This document shows positions 12,101 through 22,117 of a DNA stretch of 64,000 nt, in pieces. How positions within the stretch are numbered: position 1 is the stretch's first letter; every line of letters begins with the position of its first letter. Both the position numbers and the translations under genes were made by a program. The notes below the pieces were generated by a model, which made no database searches, had not been told where the DNA came from, and was given only the letters and a program-made list of their open reading frames with translations. The stretch is from Argopecten irradians (Eukaryota > Mollusca > Bivalvia > Pectinida > Pectinidae), in contig NC_091135.1 in the NCBI RefSeq assembly GCF_041381155.1, positions 8,485,620 to 8,549,619 on the forward strand. Reading direction: 5' to 3'.

Positions 12101-15100
12101 CCCTGTAGCATCCATACATTATTTTCCACCTTAATAATGAACCGATGAACAATATGTTGTACTTTATAAGCATGTTACAACTAAAGGACTTGCGGTACAA
12201 AAATCCTTACAATTCAGTTTCAATTTTTGAATTTAGCATTTCGTCAATAGTGTCAATATGAGGGGAAGTAGTTCTGCTATAGATGACCTTCAGTTGTTGT
12301 CGATATGCTTAATCTTTATTTCCATGACTGATATTTTCGAATGCAACTACACATTTTCCTTAACTAAACAATGCCCATCGTCCCTTATAATATTCATATT
12401 ATTTTATCAAAAATAAAGTGTTCTCTACATTTCGGGTAACAGGTAATACTCTTTTGAAAATATCACACCATATACAGGACAGCCGATATATTAATTATCC
12501 ACGATCACACGTCTCATTCATATATTGGAATCTTAATTCATCCCCCATCTACAAATGTTGACGTTTACAAAAATGGCATAAAACGGATTTCCATAGCAAA
12601 ATCTTACCTATAAATTAAAACCGTTACTAACGTCAAGCGCATTAAGAAATCTGAAATGTTTTGAATCTTTTGTTTGTTTGATTATGTTAACGTCCTATTA
12701 ACAGTCAGGGTCATAAAAGGACGGTCTCCCATTTGTGTCGCGTGTGTGAAGTGCGAGGTGCGTGTTTGGGAGACTGTGTTTGAATCAAATAGGACTTTAA
12801 TTGAATTGTAAGAACGGCAGCACAGTGAAAAGGACTTTCGCACTGATTCTAATCAACAAAGTAATGTGTGTTTCCTGGGGATGTGTATACAAAGGGAAAC
12901 AACTCCCGATCAACCATTCTTGAAAACCTACTGTCATCATTTGAGCTTTTATATGTAATTCGGACATTGTATTGTAGTGAACATTTTCCATGTTGACGAG
13001 ATCAAGACCATCGTCACAGATCTGTACCACTCCATGGGATCTGATGAGCGTGAGGCTGAGTGTGAGAAAGAATGTAATAACCTGGTTGACACTCAGTTCA
13101 GCAGTGGAACGACCAACACTCTAGGTCATACCGCCTGTCCACTTGTTTGTCACTCGTAAGTATCGTGCACAGTCGATAATTTCCGTAATGTTTCGTAACC
13201 ATATGAAATGTTCAGGATTGCATTTTTCTTATCAGAATACGGTTATCTAGGTGTTCTATGTTCTAAATATTACAGTATATCTGATTAGTTAGCTTTCATA
13301 GACATTCAAGTTTGTGTAAGGAATGTCATGCTATGCTTAAATTGTTCATGTTTCAATTACAGTTTTTGCAATATGAGTATATTGTACTTAAATATTGTGT
13401 AAGGAATGTCATGCTATGCTTAGCATTGGTTCTCAAAATATCGAATTTAATATTTTTGAACCATGTAAAAGTACATATCAATGACTCAATTGAATTTAGA
13501 GTAATATACAACTACATGATATCCCCTGTGCTTAGTTTAAACAAGTCAAGCTGTGTTAACTTAAAAACTGATTAGCTTATATACACGTACCAGAAATTAA
13601 TCACTAAACAACATTGATCATTTTAAATTGAACAGTCGGGCAAGGATGGCTAAAGTCGGTAAAAATGGTGTGAATGTATCCAGTATAATTTCTTATGAAA
13701 TGGAAAAATAAAATCTCTCGTCAAAATCTGTCTGCGTACGAAGAAATTAATTTAAAGTATGGAAATTCTAAAACGTCCTCCCGGCTCACTATGTCCGTGG
13801 TTACATTTCCACGCAGCCTCGCTTTCAATGCTTTCAAATGTTCTTTGCTTTAATGGTCATAACTGGGTTACAAAGCAGAACTTGACCGTCGTATTAATAT
13901 GTGAGAACTTTTGGAAGGCCAATGAACGCATTTAGCTGGTTTTCTTTGCCCGACTATTCACTTTAACATTCAATTGTTTCTATCAAAAAGCAAAATTATA
14001 ACCAACAGTTGAAGTCTTTAGTGAGCTTTGAATACAACAATCTACATAATTTATGTGCACACTGATTTCTTTAGACCTGACATCCTATGGGACTGACAAT
14101 AAGATCCTAGGTTAATATGTCCGTACGACCTACTTGCGTAACACGTCCTAATATCTTACCTTATAGTTATGTATGTGATTGGTTCCATATGTTGGTATTA
14201 TCAAAAGCTCTGACGTCATGAGTCGAACGATCACGAATTGCGATTATCTTAATACATATATAGTAAGAAAGGTACAACATGAAGGACGTTTTAGCATCGG
14301 GTCATACCATTTTTATAAAGCACACACTAATAATATATGGCTTATAGTTCTTTTGTACACCAATGAAACAAGTATAATTTTATTTTACTTATGAGTTTTA
14401 GTGAGAGCTTATTTTAATTTCCGTTAAAATAGATTTGTTATTAAACCTGCACGAATGTTAACACTAATTTGTAAAGCATACATGTTTAACAACAGTCACA
14501 GGCTCAAATGTACTTAGAAATTTAATTCGTAATACGAATAGTGTGTTGCAAACGATGGAAATACACTTTGTCTTAATGTCGTTTATTTTTTAATTTACAA
14601 TCACTGACTCTGGTAGTTAGTACAAATTAAACAAAATCACAAACTACTGTTATTTTTGAATATCTAATATAAACCATAAATGATATCAGCCACACGATTT
14701 GCAGAAAACGTCCAAATAGGGTAATGAGAGATTAGCTATTCGATGTATGGGTATAAAATTAGTATTCAAGTCGAGTTATTCATTTTGCTTTATGCGAATC
14801 ACTATTATCGCTTATTGTTATGTAAACTAACATTGCCAAATTGAAGTTTATCAGGCCATAAATGGTATCTCATATGATGAAGCAAAGTGACCACGGCTAT
14901 CAATATCTGAACTAAGACCTAAAAAGAAGTTTTGTGATCAAGCGTAGATTGGAACAAGATCATAGACATAAATGGTAAATATAGATGCACAACGCGCAAT
15001 ATGAACCTAGTTTAATATTATATAACCAACCTTTACTTAATGCTTAGAAGTTGCGCTTATGTTTACAATATCTATTTTCAGATTCCAGGAACTTGTATCA

Positions 15101-15154
15101 CATTTCGACATTGCTTCTCAGACAGCTCCAGTGTCTGGTACGTCACAAGCCTAA
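78..15154 (+). CDS. G1: multi-domain secreted polyprotein gene, 3' part (19 exons in window)
   Basis: Exons: 78-172, 417-591, 1151-1242, 1707-1881, 2530-2621, 3075-3249, 3898-3989, 4443-4617, 5114-5205, 5621-5795, 6340-6449, 6770-6947, 7473-7582, 7912-8089, 8494-8603, 10332-10509, 11865-11971, 12978-13155, 15082-15154. All introns are GT-AG; type-a exons end in phase 1 and type-b exons in phase 2, giving 852 residues plus a stop without a break. The product has nine copies of a ~58-residue domain (C-x3-C-x19/20-C-x3-C) separated by 30-36-residue linkers of the form FQELVHH(F/Y)DI..QTA..PA-KR-(A/S)(L/F). The KR/RR pairs are candidate proprotein-convertase sites, so a secreted precursor cut into ~90-95-residue units is likely (inference). 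The 5' end with any signal peptide lies outside the window. The family is not recognised with confidence; a link to the molluscan digestive-gland vdg3-type proteins is only a vague recollection. AATAAA follows 51 bp after the stop. Confidence 0.85.
417..591 (+). CDS. G1 exon b1 (domain 1)
   Basis: Acceptor GTCCAG. The exon opens with TA, which pairs with the T of the preceding exon to make TTA (Leu), so the apparent TAA is not a stop. Domain NVFHADEIKTIVTDLY..., with CESEC and CPLIC cysteine pairs. Donor GTAAGT. Confidence 0.88.
1151..1242 (+). CDS. G1 exon a2 (linker)
   Basis: Acceptor CTAAAG, donor GTAAGT. FQELVHHFDINQQT, AAAPAKR, ALNPFLSSI: 30 codons plus split codons at each end, with KR in the middle. 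Confidence 0.87.
1707..1881 (+). CDS. G1 exon b2 (domain 2)
   Basis: Acceptor GGCCAG, donor GTAAGT. Domain variant with CEAEC and QATGTLNT, shared with domains 4 and 5, whereas domains 1 and 3 have CESEC and QATGSLNT. Confidence 0.88.
2530..2621 (+). CDS. G1 exon a3 (linker)
   Basis: Same 30-codon linker as a2, with AKR-ALNPFLSSI. Acceptor CTAAAG, donor GTAAGT. Confidence 0.87.
3075..3249 (+). CDS. G1 exon b3 (domain 3)
   Basis: Acceptor TCCAG, donor GTAAGT. Protein matches domain 1 (CESEC, QATGSLNT). Flanking introns are nearly identical to those around domain 2. Confidence 0.88.
3898..3989 (+). CDS. G1 exon a4 (linker)
   Basis: Same 30-codon linker with AKR-ALNPFLSSI; acceptor CTAAAG, donor GTAAGT. 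Confidence 0.87.
4443..4617 (+). CDS. G1 exon b4 (domain 4)
   Basis: Acceptor ACCAG, donor GTAAGT. Same variant as domain 2 (CEAEC, QATGTLNT). Confidence 0.88.
4650..4930 (-). repeat. Old ~530-bp retroposon (SINE-like) copy in G1 intron
   Basis: Diverged minus-strand match: 'AACGTCCTATTGACA', then the 'ATGCCGTGTGTTGCGTG' part, an 'AAGGACAGCACACCCAACC' stretch and 'GCTGACAACGGGATAGCC'. A partial equivalent lies after domain 5 (5815-5940), and traces ('CCTATTGACAAATAAG') sit at the same place after domains 1-3. This suggests the insertion predates unit duplication. Confidence 0.55.
5114..5205 (+). CDS. G1 exon a5 (linker)
   Basis: Acceptor TACAG, donor GTAAGT. Same 30-codon linker with AKR-ALNPFLSSI. 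Confidence 0.87.
5621..5795 (+). CDS. G1 exon b5 (domain 5)
   Basis: Acceptor ACCAG, donor GTAAGT. Same variant as domains 2 and 4. The downstream intron begins like that of domain 4, including an old SINE-like tract. Confidence 0.88.
6340..6449 (+). CDS. G1 exon a6 (longer linker)
   Basis: Acceptor TGCAG, donor GTAAGT. 36 codons: FQELVHHFDITPQT, AVAPATGTSAKR, SFGSTFMNSI. The six extra residues and the changed sequence after KR mark a second subfamily (units 6-8). Confidence 0.87.
6770..6947 (+). CDS. G1 exon b6 (domain 6)
   Basis: Acceptor ACAAG, donor GTAAGA. Variant with CEKEC and DTQFSSGTTNTLGHT, one residue longer between the cysteine pairs than domains 1-5 and closer to the single-domain genes. 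Confidence 0.88.
7078..7400. repeat. Old SINE-like fragments in G1 intron
   Basis: 7085-7245 resembles the 3' half of the ~530-bp retroposon on the + strand ('GTTGTTTGGTGTCTTACG', 'CAACACCAAACGAATACACC', 'GACCCTAGCTGTTAAGACC'). 7354-7395 is a minus-strand tail piece ('GATTAAATAACGTCCTATC'). Confidence 0.5.
7473..7582 (+). CDS. G1 exon a7 (longer linker)
   Basis: Acceptor TACAG, donor GTAAGC. Same as a6 except HHYD; TSAKR-SFGSTFMNSI. Confidence 0.87.
7912..8089 (+). CDS. G1 exon b7 (domain 7)
   Basis: Acceptor GATAG, donor GTGAGT. Protein identical to domain 6. Confidence 0.88.
8215..8435. repeat. Nested SINE-like fragments in G1 intron
   Basis: A + strand retroposon body ('GTGACCGGGTTAAGTGTG', 'GCATGCTTCACTATATAAAA', 'CAGCCTCCCAAAACATAC') is interrupted near its middle by a short minus-strand tail piece ('GATTAACGTGCTATTAACAG'). 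Confidence 0.5.
8494..8603 (+). CDS. G1 exon a8 (longer linker, RR site)
   Basis: Acceptor ATATAG, donor GTAAGT. FQELVHHYDITPQT, then ATGTNVRR-SLGSSLLTSI. The dibasic pair is RR instead of KR, which keeps the candidate cleavage site. Confidence 0.87.
8867..10041. repeat. 33-bp minisatellite, about 35 copies
   Basis: Direct tandem repeat of a 33-bp unit containing CAATATGGCTTGCACATT and CACAATTATAATGTA. Copies differ by point changes (CACATT/CACTTT, TGTACA/TATACA). Because 33 is divisible by 3 and the unit lacks stops in several frames, long artefactual reading frames of up to 199 codons occur on both strands. It lies in the intron between exons 8494-8603 and 10332-10509. Diverged units (10210-10290) resume after a SINE fragment. 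Confidence 0.95.
10047..10135 (-). repeat. SINE 3'-tail fragment at the end of the minisatellite
   Basis: 'ATTTACGTCCTATTAACAGC' followed by 'AAGGACCGCCTACCATGTAT' is the reverse complement of the common retroposon tail. It separates the main minisatellite from a few diverged units. Confidence 0.6.
10332..10509 (+). CDS. G1 exon b8 (domain 8)
   Basis: Acceptor TCATCAG, donor GTAAGT. Divergent domain: CEREC, SNLIETQFHAGSLNT, HTSCPLIC. All four cysteines are kept. The preceding 1.7-kb intron contains the 33-bp minisatellite. Confidence 0.87.
11390..11735 (+). repeat. Old SINE-like copy in G1 intron
   Basis: Diverged + strand copy of the ~530-bp retroposon lacking its 5' part: 'GGCCAGGGGACAAAACAAAG', 'GTTAGCTTCTGCTCCTGCTT', 'ACGGTGTCTTCGGCAACATT', ending near 'AATGCCGTCATTAAATGG'. 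Confidence 0.6.
11865..11971 (+). CDS. G1 exon a9 (linker)
   Basis: Acceptor TTACAG, donor GTAAGT. FQELVHHFDIAPTS, a Pro/Ala/Thr-rich stretch, then NKR-ALNPLVSAV. Confidence 0.86.
12672..12790 (-). repeat. SINE 3'-tail fragment in G1 intron
   Basis: 'GTTAACGTCCTATTAACAG' followed by 'AAGGACGGTCTCCCATTTGT' and 'GAGGTGCGTGTTTGGGAGAC': the minus-strand 3' end of the ~530-bp retroposon. Confidence 0.65.
12978..13155 (+). CDS. G1 exon b9 (domain 9, last)
   Basis: Acceptor TTGTAG, donor GTAAGT. LNIFHVDEIKT..., CEKEC, DTQFSSGTTNT, CPLVC. 'FHVDE' is the form used by the single-domain genes. Confidence 0.88.
13156..15081. other. Last G1 intron
   Basis: Spliced out between domain 9 and the terminal exon. 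It holds a short local duplication ('GTAAGGAATGTCATGCTATG' near 13316 and 13399). I see no other structured element. Confidence 0.6.
15082..15154 (+). CDS. G1 terminal exon a10
   Basis: Acceptor TTTTCAG. FQELVSHFDIASQT, APVSGTSQA, stop TAA at 15152-15154. It has only the first half of a linker exon (no KR and no N-terminal half), as expected for the last unit and equivalent to exon 4 of the single-domain genes. Confidence 0.85.
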
Positions 15155-15204
15155 ATGTGTTGTTTCATTGAGTTGTTTCGCTATTATTTATTGAATACTA
15201 TTTA

Positions 15205-15210
15205 AATAAA
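15205..15210 (+). other. G1 polyadenylation signal AATAAA
   Basis: AATAAA 51 bp downstream of the stop codon, matching the short 3' UTRs of the paralogues. Confidence 0.7.
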
Positions 15211-15743
15211 CACCTTGTTACCTGTTTGTACGATTTCTGATTTTTATTATCAATACTTATTTTACATATTTTGTCTTAATGGTCATGGAAGTAGGACTTT
15301 ACGTATCGAATAAATTACCCCTATATCATATTGGTAAGTACTTCATGAATTAATGAAAATATTCCAAACTGCTTATTATTAAACACAGCTTTAAGCAAAC
15401 AGTGGAGGTCAGACGTAAAATGTAAACTTTCATATAGCTATAATTTCTGGAAATAATCTTTCGTTACCATATATTCTTAGTGTGTTATTACAAAAAAAAA
15501 TCATGATATAAAAGTGCAGTATAAATGATAACATCTTGTCGGCACTCAACACACCTTCCTTTTATCAAATTTTTCCATCAGGAACAGCCCTCACAGATAT
15601 GGATCACGCGATCATTCTTTATATAGAATTTGTAACCATAAGTAATTTAAATATCCTTACTAGGTTAAATCAAACATAGAGATAAGGAATGTATACTCTC
15701 CCACGATGAACATGTTGGCTTATCTTTAATAGAATTCCGTCGG

Positions 15744-18567
15744 TAGAGGTGGCTATCATCTACAATTTCAACTATTGCTATCAAGGGAAACACCATTGCG
15801 ATAGTTTAACCACTGCAGACTACAATTGCAATAGTATTTTGATAGTATTGCACTCTGAAGTGAATCCGATTACAACGCAGTCAATGAATTGACCGCAATG
15901 ACGTACATCTAGTGCAGTATTGGTTTAGAGTTACTTCCCTTTACCTCCTAGCGTCAGTACCAACTCAAATGCAATGGAGATCGTGATTGAGAACATTGTC
16001 GGTGTTTTGGTTTTGATTGAAAAGCATGGGAAAGTGATATTGATACAGTAGTGTAATCGCACAACGTTACACGATGTGCGGCGTGCGGACGATGTGCGCA
16101 CGATGTGCGGTCTTGGCGGTAGAGAGAGCAACTAACTAAATAATTTTACATAGACCACAGTGTTAAATTTTGTTAAAGTTTTGTACTGTATCATTAAAAC
16201 AAAGGAGTATTAGTTAGCTATTGTGCTCTATAATTAAAGTCTAGGTTCTCATATATCACTAAATAGAAAAAAAGTTTGGGTCCTTCTGCTCAAACTCCAA
16301 CCAGGGTAGCTTTATTGAAATCAGACGCATTTTGCACTAAAAAAATCCTGAAATTCTAATGCTTTTACCTATTCATTATCAAAGTTGATATTTTGAACCT
16401 AAATCTCAATATAAATTTCCAAATTCATATCATGGTTATCTAGGAATAATTACCTGTCAGAAAACATTTTTACTTTTGAAATTCATAATTAGCCAGCCAA
16501 TCAGCGGCCGGGTTAAAATGCTATCCTGGGCTCAATCTTGTATACACAGGGGCCATTTCGAAGGTCTTTTTTTTTATTTAGTTGGTTGATCCCTATAAAC
16601 GGTGTCTGGGCGATTGTTATAGTGGTTGATATAAATTCAGGAATACAATTGTATTGAGTAAACGAGCAAAACGATGATGGGGTTTTATTTCAACTGTATT
16701 GAAGGCATGGGCAATCTAGATGTGATATATAAAGTATATTAAATGTATTTTGTTTTGTTTACTTGACAATTTACGTACTTGGAGCTGCTAAACAGTCTAC
16801 TGTTCCGGCTAATGAGACCTTTACAATGTTAATTTTAAACATCTTCATACTTTGATTTTGTTCTATTGTTAACGTAACAATAGTTCATTTTTAAAGTTTA
16901 AAGATTTAATTGAGACAGCTTTATTAATTAAAGTTATTGTCATGTAGTCTCATTAAGAAATTACATTAAGATATTCAAAATTAATAATACTCCAAATCGT
17001 TTGTACATGTACATGTAGCTACATTTATTTTGGACTGAAGAAGACCCTTTAGTGGCTGAATATATTTTCAATATAAATTATTTTTGATTTAACTATGAAT
17101 TTATTTTTCCCTTTTATTTCGGATAACTAATATACTAGCTTTATACGTTTTTACCTCATTATGATATATTTTTCTAGCTAGATCATAGTTTTTACCAGAA
17201 ATCTATATAATACATTATCTAAATATAAATATCTGGGTTTACGTACGTTAATCCAGGTATTCGCATCCTTTGTATACGTTAATCCAGGTATTCGCATCCT
17301 TTGTATATGTATACCTGAGCAAGGATATTAGTTTAATTAAAGGTAAAACGTTTCATGGCCAGAGGCCAGAATTAGTGTCAGAGCGGCGAAATACACATAC
17401 AATATCTAGCTATATATACAAATAGTACACAATTTTGTAGGTAGATTTGGGGTTGGGCTGGGGCATAAAGGAGCCCAAAGGATATTGTCTCGAAGCATGT
17501 TTGAAATGCACATGTACATGTATACATGTAGTATAAATTTAACTGTTAGTAAACCCCTCTCCCTCTCCTGAAAAAAGATCAATAAAATACAAAACAAGAT
17601 ACAAATCAATGTGTATAAAGTATCTTCATTTTTAGAAAAAAAATCAATTTTATAACAATTATTCTCAATTGAAAAGATAAGCGCAATTTGATAAAAAAGT
17701 AGCTATCAGTTAATTATTACTATTTGAAACAAAACCACGCATGGAATCACGTAGACTTTACTAAACTAATCAGGTTATGCAGGTACAGAGGCGGTCACAG
17801 CATGCTATTAATTGTACATGTATTGAATGCTAGAATGGACCCTCCTGGGTTAAAAAAATAGGTAAACTCTACCTGTGACGCCTAACTGATCATCATCTCA
17901 GGTAAGGTATGACCTTCTTAGGATGGGATAGGGAAAGACGGAGAAAAGACCCCTTATTTTATTTAATCTTCTAGTAAATTTACACAACTTAATATAGATT
18001 TCATGTTTATATATAATATATAATTATAGAGACTAATTATAGCCCAAACTGACAATACAATGAATAAATCAAAATTGAATGTATATCAATCAAAGTATGT
18101 TTCAAATATTAATATGAAATAGTACATATGTAGAAACAATTGTTTAAACAGAAATTAATCATTAGATTTAGATATCACTAAAATGACAGTGCAAGTAAAT
18201 TATACTCCTCATCACGGTCCGTTTATGGAATGATTTCGCAAATTTGACTGACCGATAGTCCCGATAGCACAACTGTGCGGACGATGTGCGCCCGATGAAT
18301 GCACGATGTGTGGACGATGTGCGCACGCAGTTTTTGGAACGTTGTGCGGTCACATAACTGTAGTGACTATTAGTCAGTTACTAAATCCAACCTCTGTGAG
18401 TACATGATTTTAGTCAAAGTTACAGAAAATATCTGACAATTGAACTATCGAGTTTTGCGAACTATCGTCGATTGTTATCAACTTTTTTTAATATTGCCAT
18501 CGATTGATCGAGTTAGGAGGCATATGATCGCAATATAACGATAGTCTGACGTATCGTTACACCCCTA
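15744..18567. mobile_element. Non-autonomous hAT-like DNA transposon, 2.8 kb
   Basis: Flanked by the 8-bp direct repeat TCCGTCGG (15736-15743 and 18568-18575). Ends are TAGAGGTG... on the left and the complement of TAGGGGTG... on the right, in the style of hAT termini. Subterminal clusters of GATGTGCG-type motifs (16070-16110 and 18270-18345), with 'CGCACAACGTT' in inverted orientation, support a single element. No transposase reading frame is visible, so it would need an enzyme in trans. An internal 31-bp direct duplication lies near 17247-17308. Confidence 0.65.
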
Positions 18568-18639
18568 TCCGTCGGTCTAGTTTTGCTCAATGTGATTTGT
18601 GTATTTTGAAATAAAGAATTAATCATACATCGAGTAACT

Positions 18640-19315
18640 AATTTACATTCGGCTTCTTCTCTTTCACTGGTATATGTTCATCAATAACATATTTAAGTAA
18701 ACATTCATGAACCCAGTAAACATCATCAGCATGATCAAAAGTGAAGTCCACATTGAAGGGTATATTGCCTATATCATAGTTAAATCTTGCTCGTGAAAGT
18801 TTTTATAGCTACGAAATTTGAGTTTTTCCTTTTCGATTCTACCCTCAATGACTATGCCTACAAAGTTGTGCCAATCACTTATGTCTGTAGTGAAATTAAG
18901 GGGGTTAAAACAAAAGTTAAGATGGTTTGTCAAAATGACATCCAAAAGAGATTGGTCACAGTCTTACAAACAAGTAGGAGCATTAATTTTGCAGCTCAGA
19001 TAAAAAAAAAAAACATCAAATAAATCAGAGGTTTCTCTCTAGTAGGGTGAGTTAGATCAAAGTTGAGGTCTCCTAAAATAAGAATATTATCATATTTAGT
19101 GGATATTTAGTCAAACCTCTAGTTGCACTGTCCTCAAAAAGTCTGACATTAAGACTTGGTGGTTTATAAGTTCCTGTAATAACCCACTTTCTCTTCTGAA
19201 TGCTACTAATAGACTTATCTTTGAAATATGTATCAGTTAAATGTTTCCTTGACTCCTCAGTTAGAAAATATTGAAAGTTATGGCATACTTTAAAGAGTGC
19301 TCGGAATGGTTTGGT
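18640..19315 (-). pseudogene. LINE endonuclease-domain relic
   Basis: Minus-strand translations without a start codon show pieces typical of the APE-type endonuclease of non-LTR retrotransposons: KWVITGTYKPPSLN (around 19150), NILILGDLNFDLTHP (around 19060), and the linker segment FDHADDVYWVHECLLKYVID with HIPVKEKK (around 18670-18740). The parts lie in the expected order but in more than one frame with stops between them, so this is a decayed 5'- and 3'-truncated copy. Confidence 0.7.
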
Positions 19316-19329
19316 ATGTAAGGCTTGGT

Positions 19330-21050
19330 AAATGCGTCACTGGATAAAACTTAGTTTAGAGAAAGTCGAGTTACAGCGATTACGGTATTATGGATAATGA
19401 GACTTTTCTCGAAAACACGCCTGAAGCCACAAGCCATATGACCCTGATTAGCTGATCACTGATCAAAACGCTATAAAACAATGGGACCGACTCTCTCCAC
19501 AATAAATCAGACTTTTTTTGAAGTCTGCCAACTAATGTAAACGGTATGTTGGAACAAAAAAACGATTTTTGTACATGTGATATACCTATATAATGTTATT
19601 ATCAAGGCGTTTTCACAGATATTGGTAAGGAATACGCTTAAATATGGATTGATACGATACACTACACAACTATACGCAATAAATGTATACCCCTAGTTCG
19701 TGTTTGGAACCACATTATCAAAGATATAATTAAACAAGAAATAAACAAATGTATGCATGAATATTGTATGTCAAGGATGTATACTTGTACGTCCTTGGTT
19801 ATATTATCGAAAACGTCGATCCGCGTCGCCTGATGTCTCCTAGTCAAACTCACTTTACGAATGTGCTGTTGTCAAATCGCCCACAGCGATTTCTTAAAAC
19901 TCGACTATATTTTCATGTAAAGCTATGGAAATTACATATGGAACAAGATGCTATTTTTCACTTGACCCATTAGCGCGCTCATAGCGCCATTTACTTTACT
20001 TTTCTCGTTTACAATTAAGTGTACCTATATTTTTCACAGGTAGTGGTATTTGTCACTGAGAGGTGTTCTCACTATTAGGTATACATTATTGTAGTGCATA
20101 CATCCTAGTTTCAAATGATAAACTGTTGATCATGTAAAAAACAAACGAGTTTAGTACAAAATGACGAAGAAACCAAATTCGAAAATTTTCATCAAATTCA
20201 AAACACCGTTTTTAAAATCAAGCGGCAAAATCAGCATGATAATATGCGAGTACTATCGATGTTAGTAGTGTTTAAAAAACATATTTAACTGTATATCAGC
20301 AAAACAAGGTCGTGCCGAATCACTGGATAACGGCAGTAATTCAATGTTAATGTATGTGGTAAAATGCACCAAAAAACGTGTGTGCCACAAAGTAAAGAAA
20401 GTAAAAACAACACGGGCAATACAAGTGGTCCTTGTCGTACGCCATAATGCAACATTTCCTATGATTAAAAGGGACTAACATTATCCTGACAAAAATCTTG
20501 AAACAAATAGTTTGCTTGAAGACAAATTCGTCTAAATGTTTTCCTGTAATATTTCAACGTATTTCTTGTCTGGACGAGGTGTCTTTACTTGCAGGACTTT
20601 CTGTGGTTTGACTAATAGACGGATTACACAATGAATGGAGATATTTTCTATCGAGAAGTTTCGATAGTACTTGGGGTTTGAATTGGACAAAATGACGTTT
20701 AATTACTTATAATTTATCTATTACGTGTTGCATTTTGACATTCAAAATTATGACTGAATAAACTGTTTTTATCATATAATTTCAGAAAAATAATTTACGC
20801 AAAGATCTGTCTTTTAATGGCTATTCTTTGACCTTATTGCTGCACGGATGAAATTTTCGGGGTCACAGCAATATCCCGCGTAATCGCCAAGCTATCCAAG
20901 AAAGATTATCGGCTATACGGTTCTGTCGTCAACATATATATACCTTATTTCAACTCAAACTTTATCAGGAAAATAAATATATGTTGTGAATTCTAGAAAA
21001 AAGCTGCATTTATATACGAAGCTGTCGTTTTAGAATATCTCCGCATGATT
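19330..21050. other. Intergenic, nothing recognised
   Basis: AT-rich sequence with only short chance reading frames. No domain, repeat array or RNA gene recognised. Confidence 0.5.
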
Positions 21051-21071
21051 TTTGATGACATGTTTGATTTT

Positions 21072-21248
21072 TACTTTTTTGTTTGTGTGATTTATTAAGC
21101 ATCACATGTATGCGGTGTTCGGCGTGTATTTAGATTGCAATGTGTTTTTTGGAGACTGATATATACGTGTCTTATTGTATATTGAAACTTTTGCCCTCTT
21201 TGTTGTCACTGACGCATGCTGCCGAAGAAACCAAGCAAACACAACCAA
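21072..21248 (-). repeat. Old SINE-like copy
   Basis: Diverged minus-strand retroposon 3' half: 'ATGTATGCGGTGTTCGGCGT', 'ACTTTTGCCCTCTTTGTTGT', 'GCATGCTGCCGAAGAAACCA'. Confidence 0.6.
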
Positions 21249-21264
21249 TGATTTTTTTTTCTGG

Positions 21265-21450
21265 ATGCAATTAATTATTTTTAATATTTTTATCCTGAAG
21301 TAAAATTAGAAGCTCAAACTATTCAATGGTGGTAATGGTGTTATTAGAAATTGAGTATCTTTTGTAAATAAAGAAAAATACTAATTCGTCTGCTCATTAT
21401 TTTGATAGAGAAAACATATCATTTGTCAGCGATGGAGCATCTTTAATAGT
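21265..21450. mobile_element. MITE family M1, 3' part
   Basis: Matches the right half of the M1 element seen whole at 43371, 53309 and 61767: 'AAATTAGAAGCTCAAACTAT', 'GGTGGTAATGGTGTTA', ending 'TTTGTCAGCGATGGAGCATC' plus TTTAA. Confidence 0.7.
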
Positions 21451-21899
21451 CTACTCCAGAATATCACCTGTACCTCAATGCAGATATCTACCACATTAAG
21501 TGAGAAGTTTCATTGCAATGGTGAAAAATCATATTTTATACAAATTAGTCTGGTTAGCCCTTTGGGACAAAGCGAATGTGCCCCAAATAGGGAACATTGT
21601 TTAAATTTTGATTACAAATTCTACTCCTTCATAACCCTTGAGTGGATAACACCAAGATTTGGTGTGAAACATCGTGCGGGAGGGCAGTCATGTTCTATAT
21701 AGATGAGCCTGGTTCCATCCCCAGGGACAGAGAGGCGGAATCCTAATTGTGATTTTTGTTTTTAAATTGTATGAAAACATGAAATTTGTCTTTTCGTCCC
21801 AGGTAAAATAAATACTAAACGATTTAGAACCATAGACCTCTTGTTTTTAATCTTAATAATAAGTAATAATTAACCGTAAATTAGTCTTTTAAAGAATAA

Positions 21900-22117
21900 A
21901 TATTAAGCTAAAAAATGTTGTAATTGTTTCATTGGGATGTCTTTGACTGTTGGCGATATGGGGGAAAACGAAGTTGGAACAGCTGTTTAGCTCTTTTTTT
22001 ATCAGCTGACGTCTTTGAACACGTGTTATGTCTATCATAAATGAGGACGTAAATATGCCTCTATAAAAACACTGCACACCATTGTCTCGACCTAGCCGTC
22101 CGCAAGCAGTAGCATAG
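21900..22117 (+). promoter_or_regulatory. G2 promoter and non-coding exon 1
   Basis: Conserved with the other single-domain genes: a CAGCTG E-box-like site near 21979, a second CAGCTG near 22002, TATAAAA at 22062-22068, and a leader starting about 22080 ('ATTGTCTCGACCTAGCCGTC'). The shared donor AAG|GTAAGC of the paralogues reads AAGGAAAGC here, so the normal donor is lost; a weaker GTATAA at 22118 could serve. This damage fits the decay of G2. Confidence 0.65.

Noticed and set aside
13312-13575. 87-codon frame in the last G1 intron
   Set aside because: Low complexity, includes a short direct duplication, no domain, and lies between matched splice sites.
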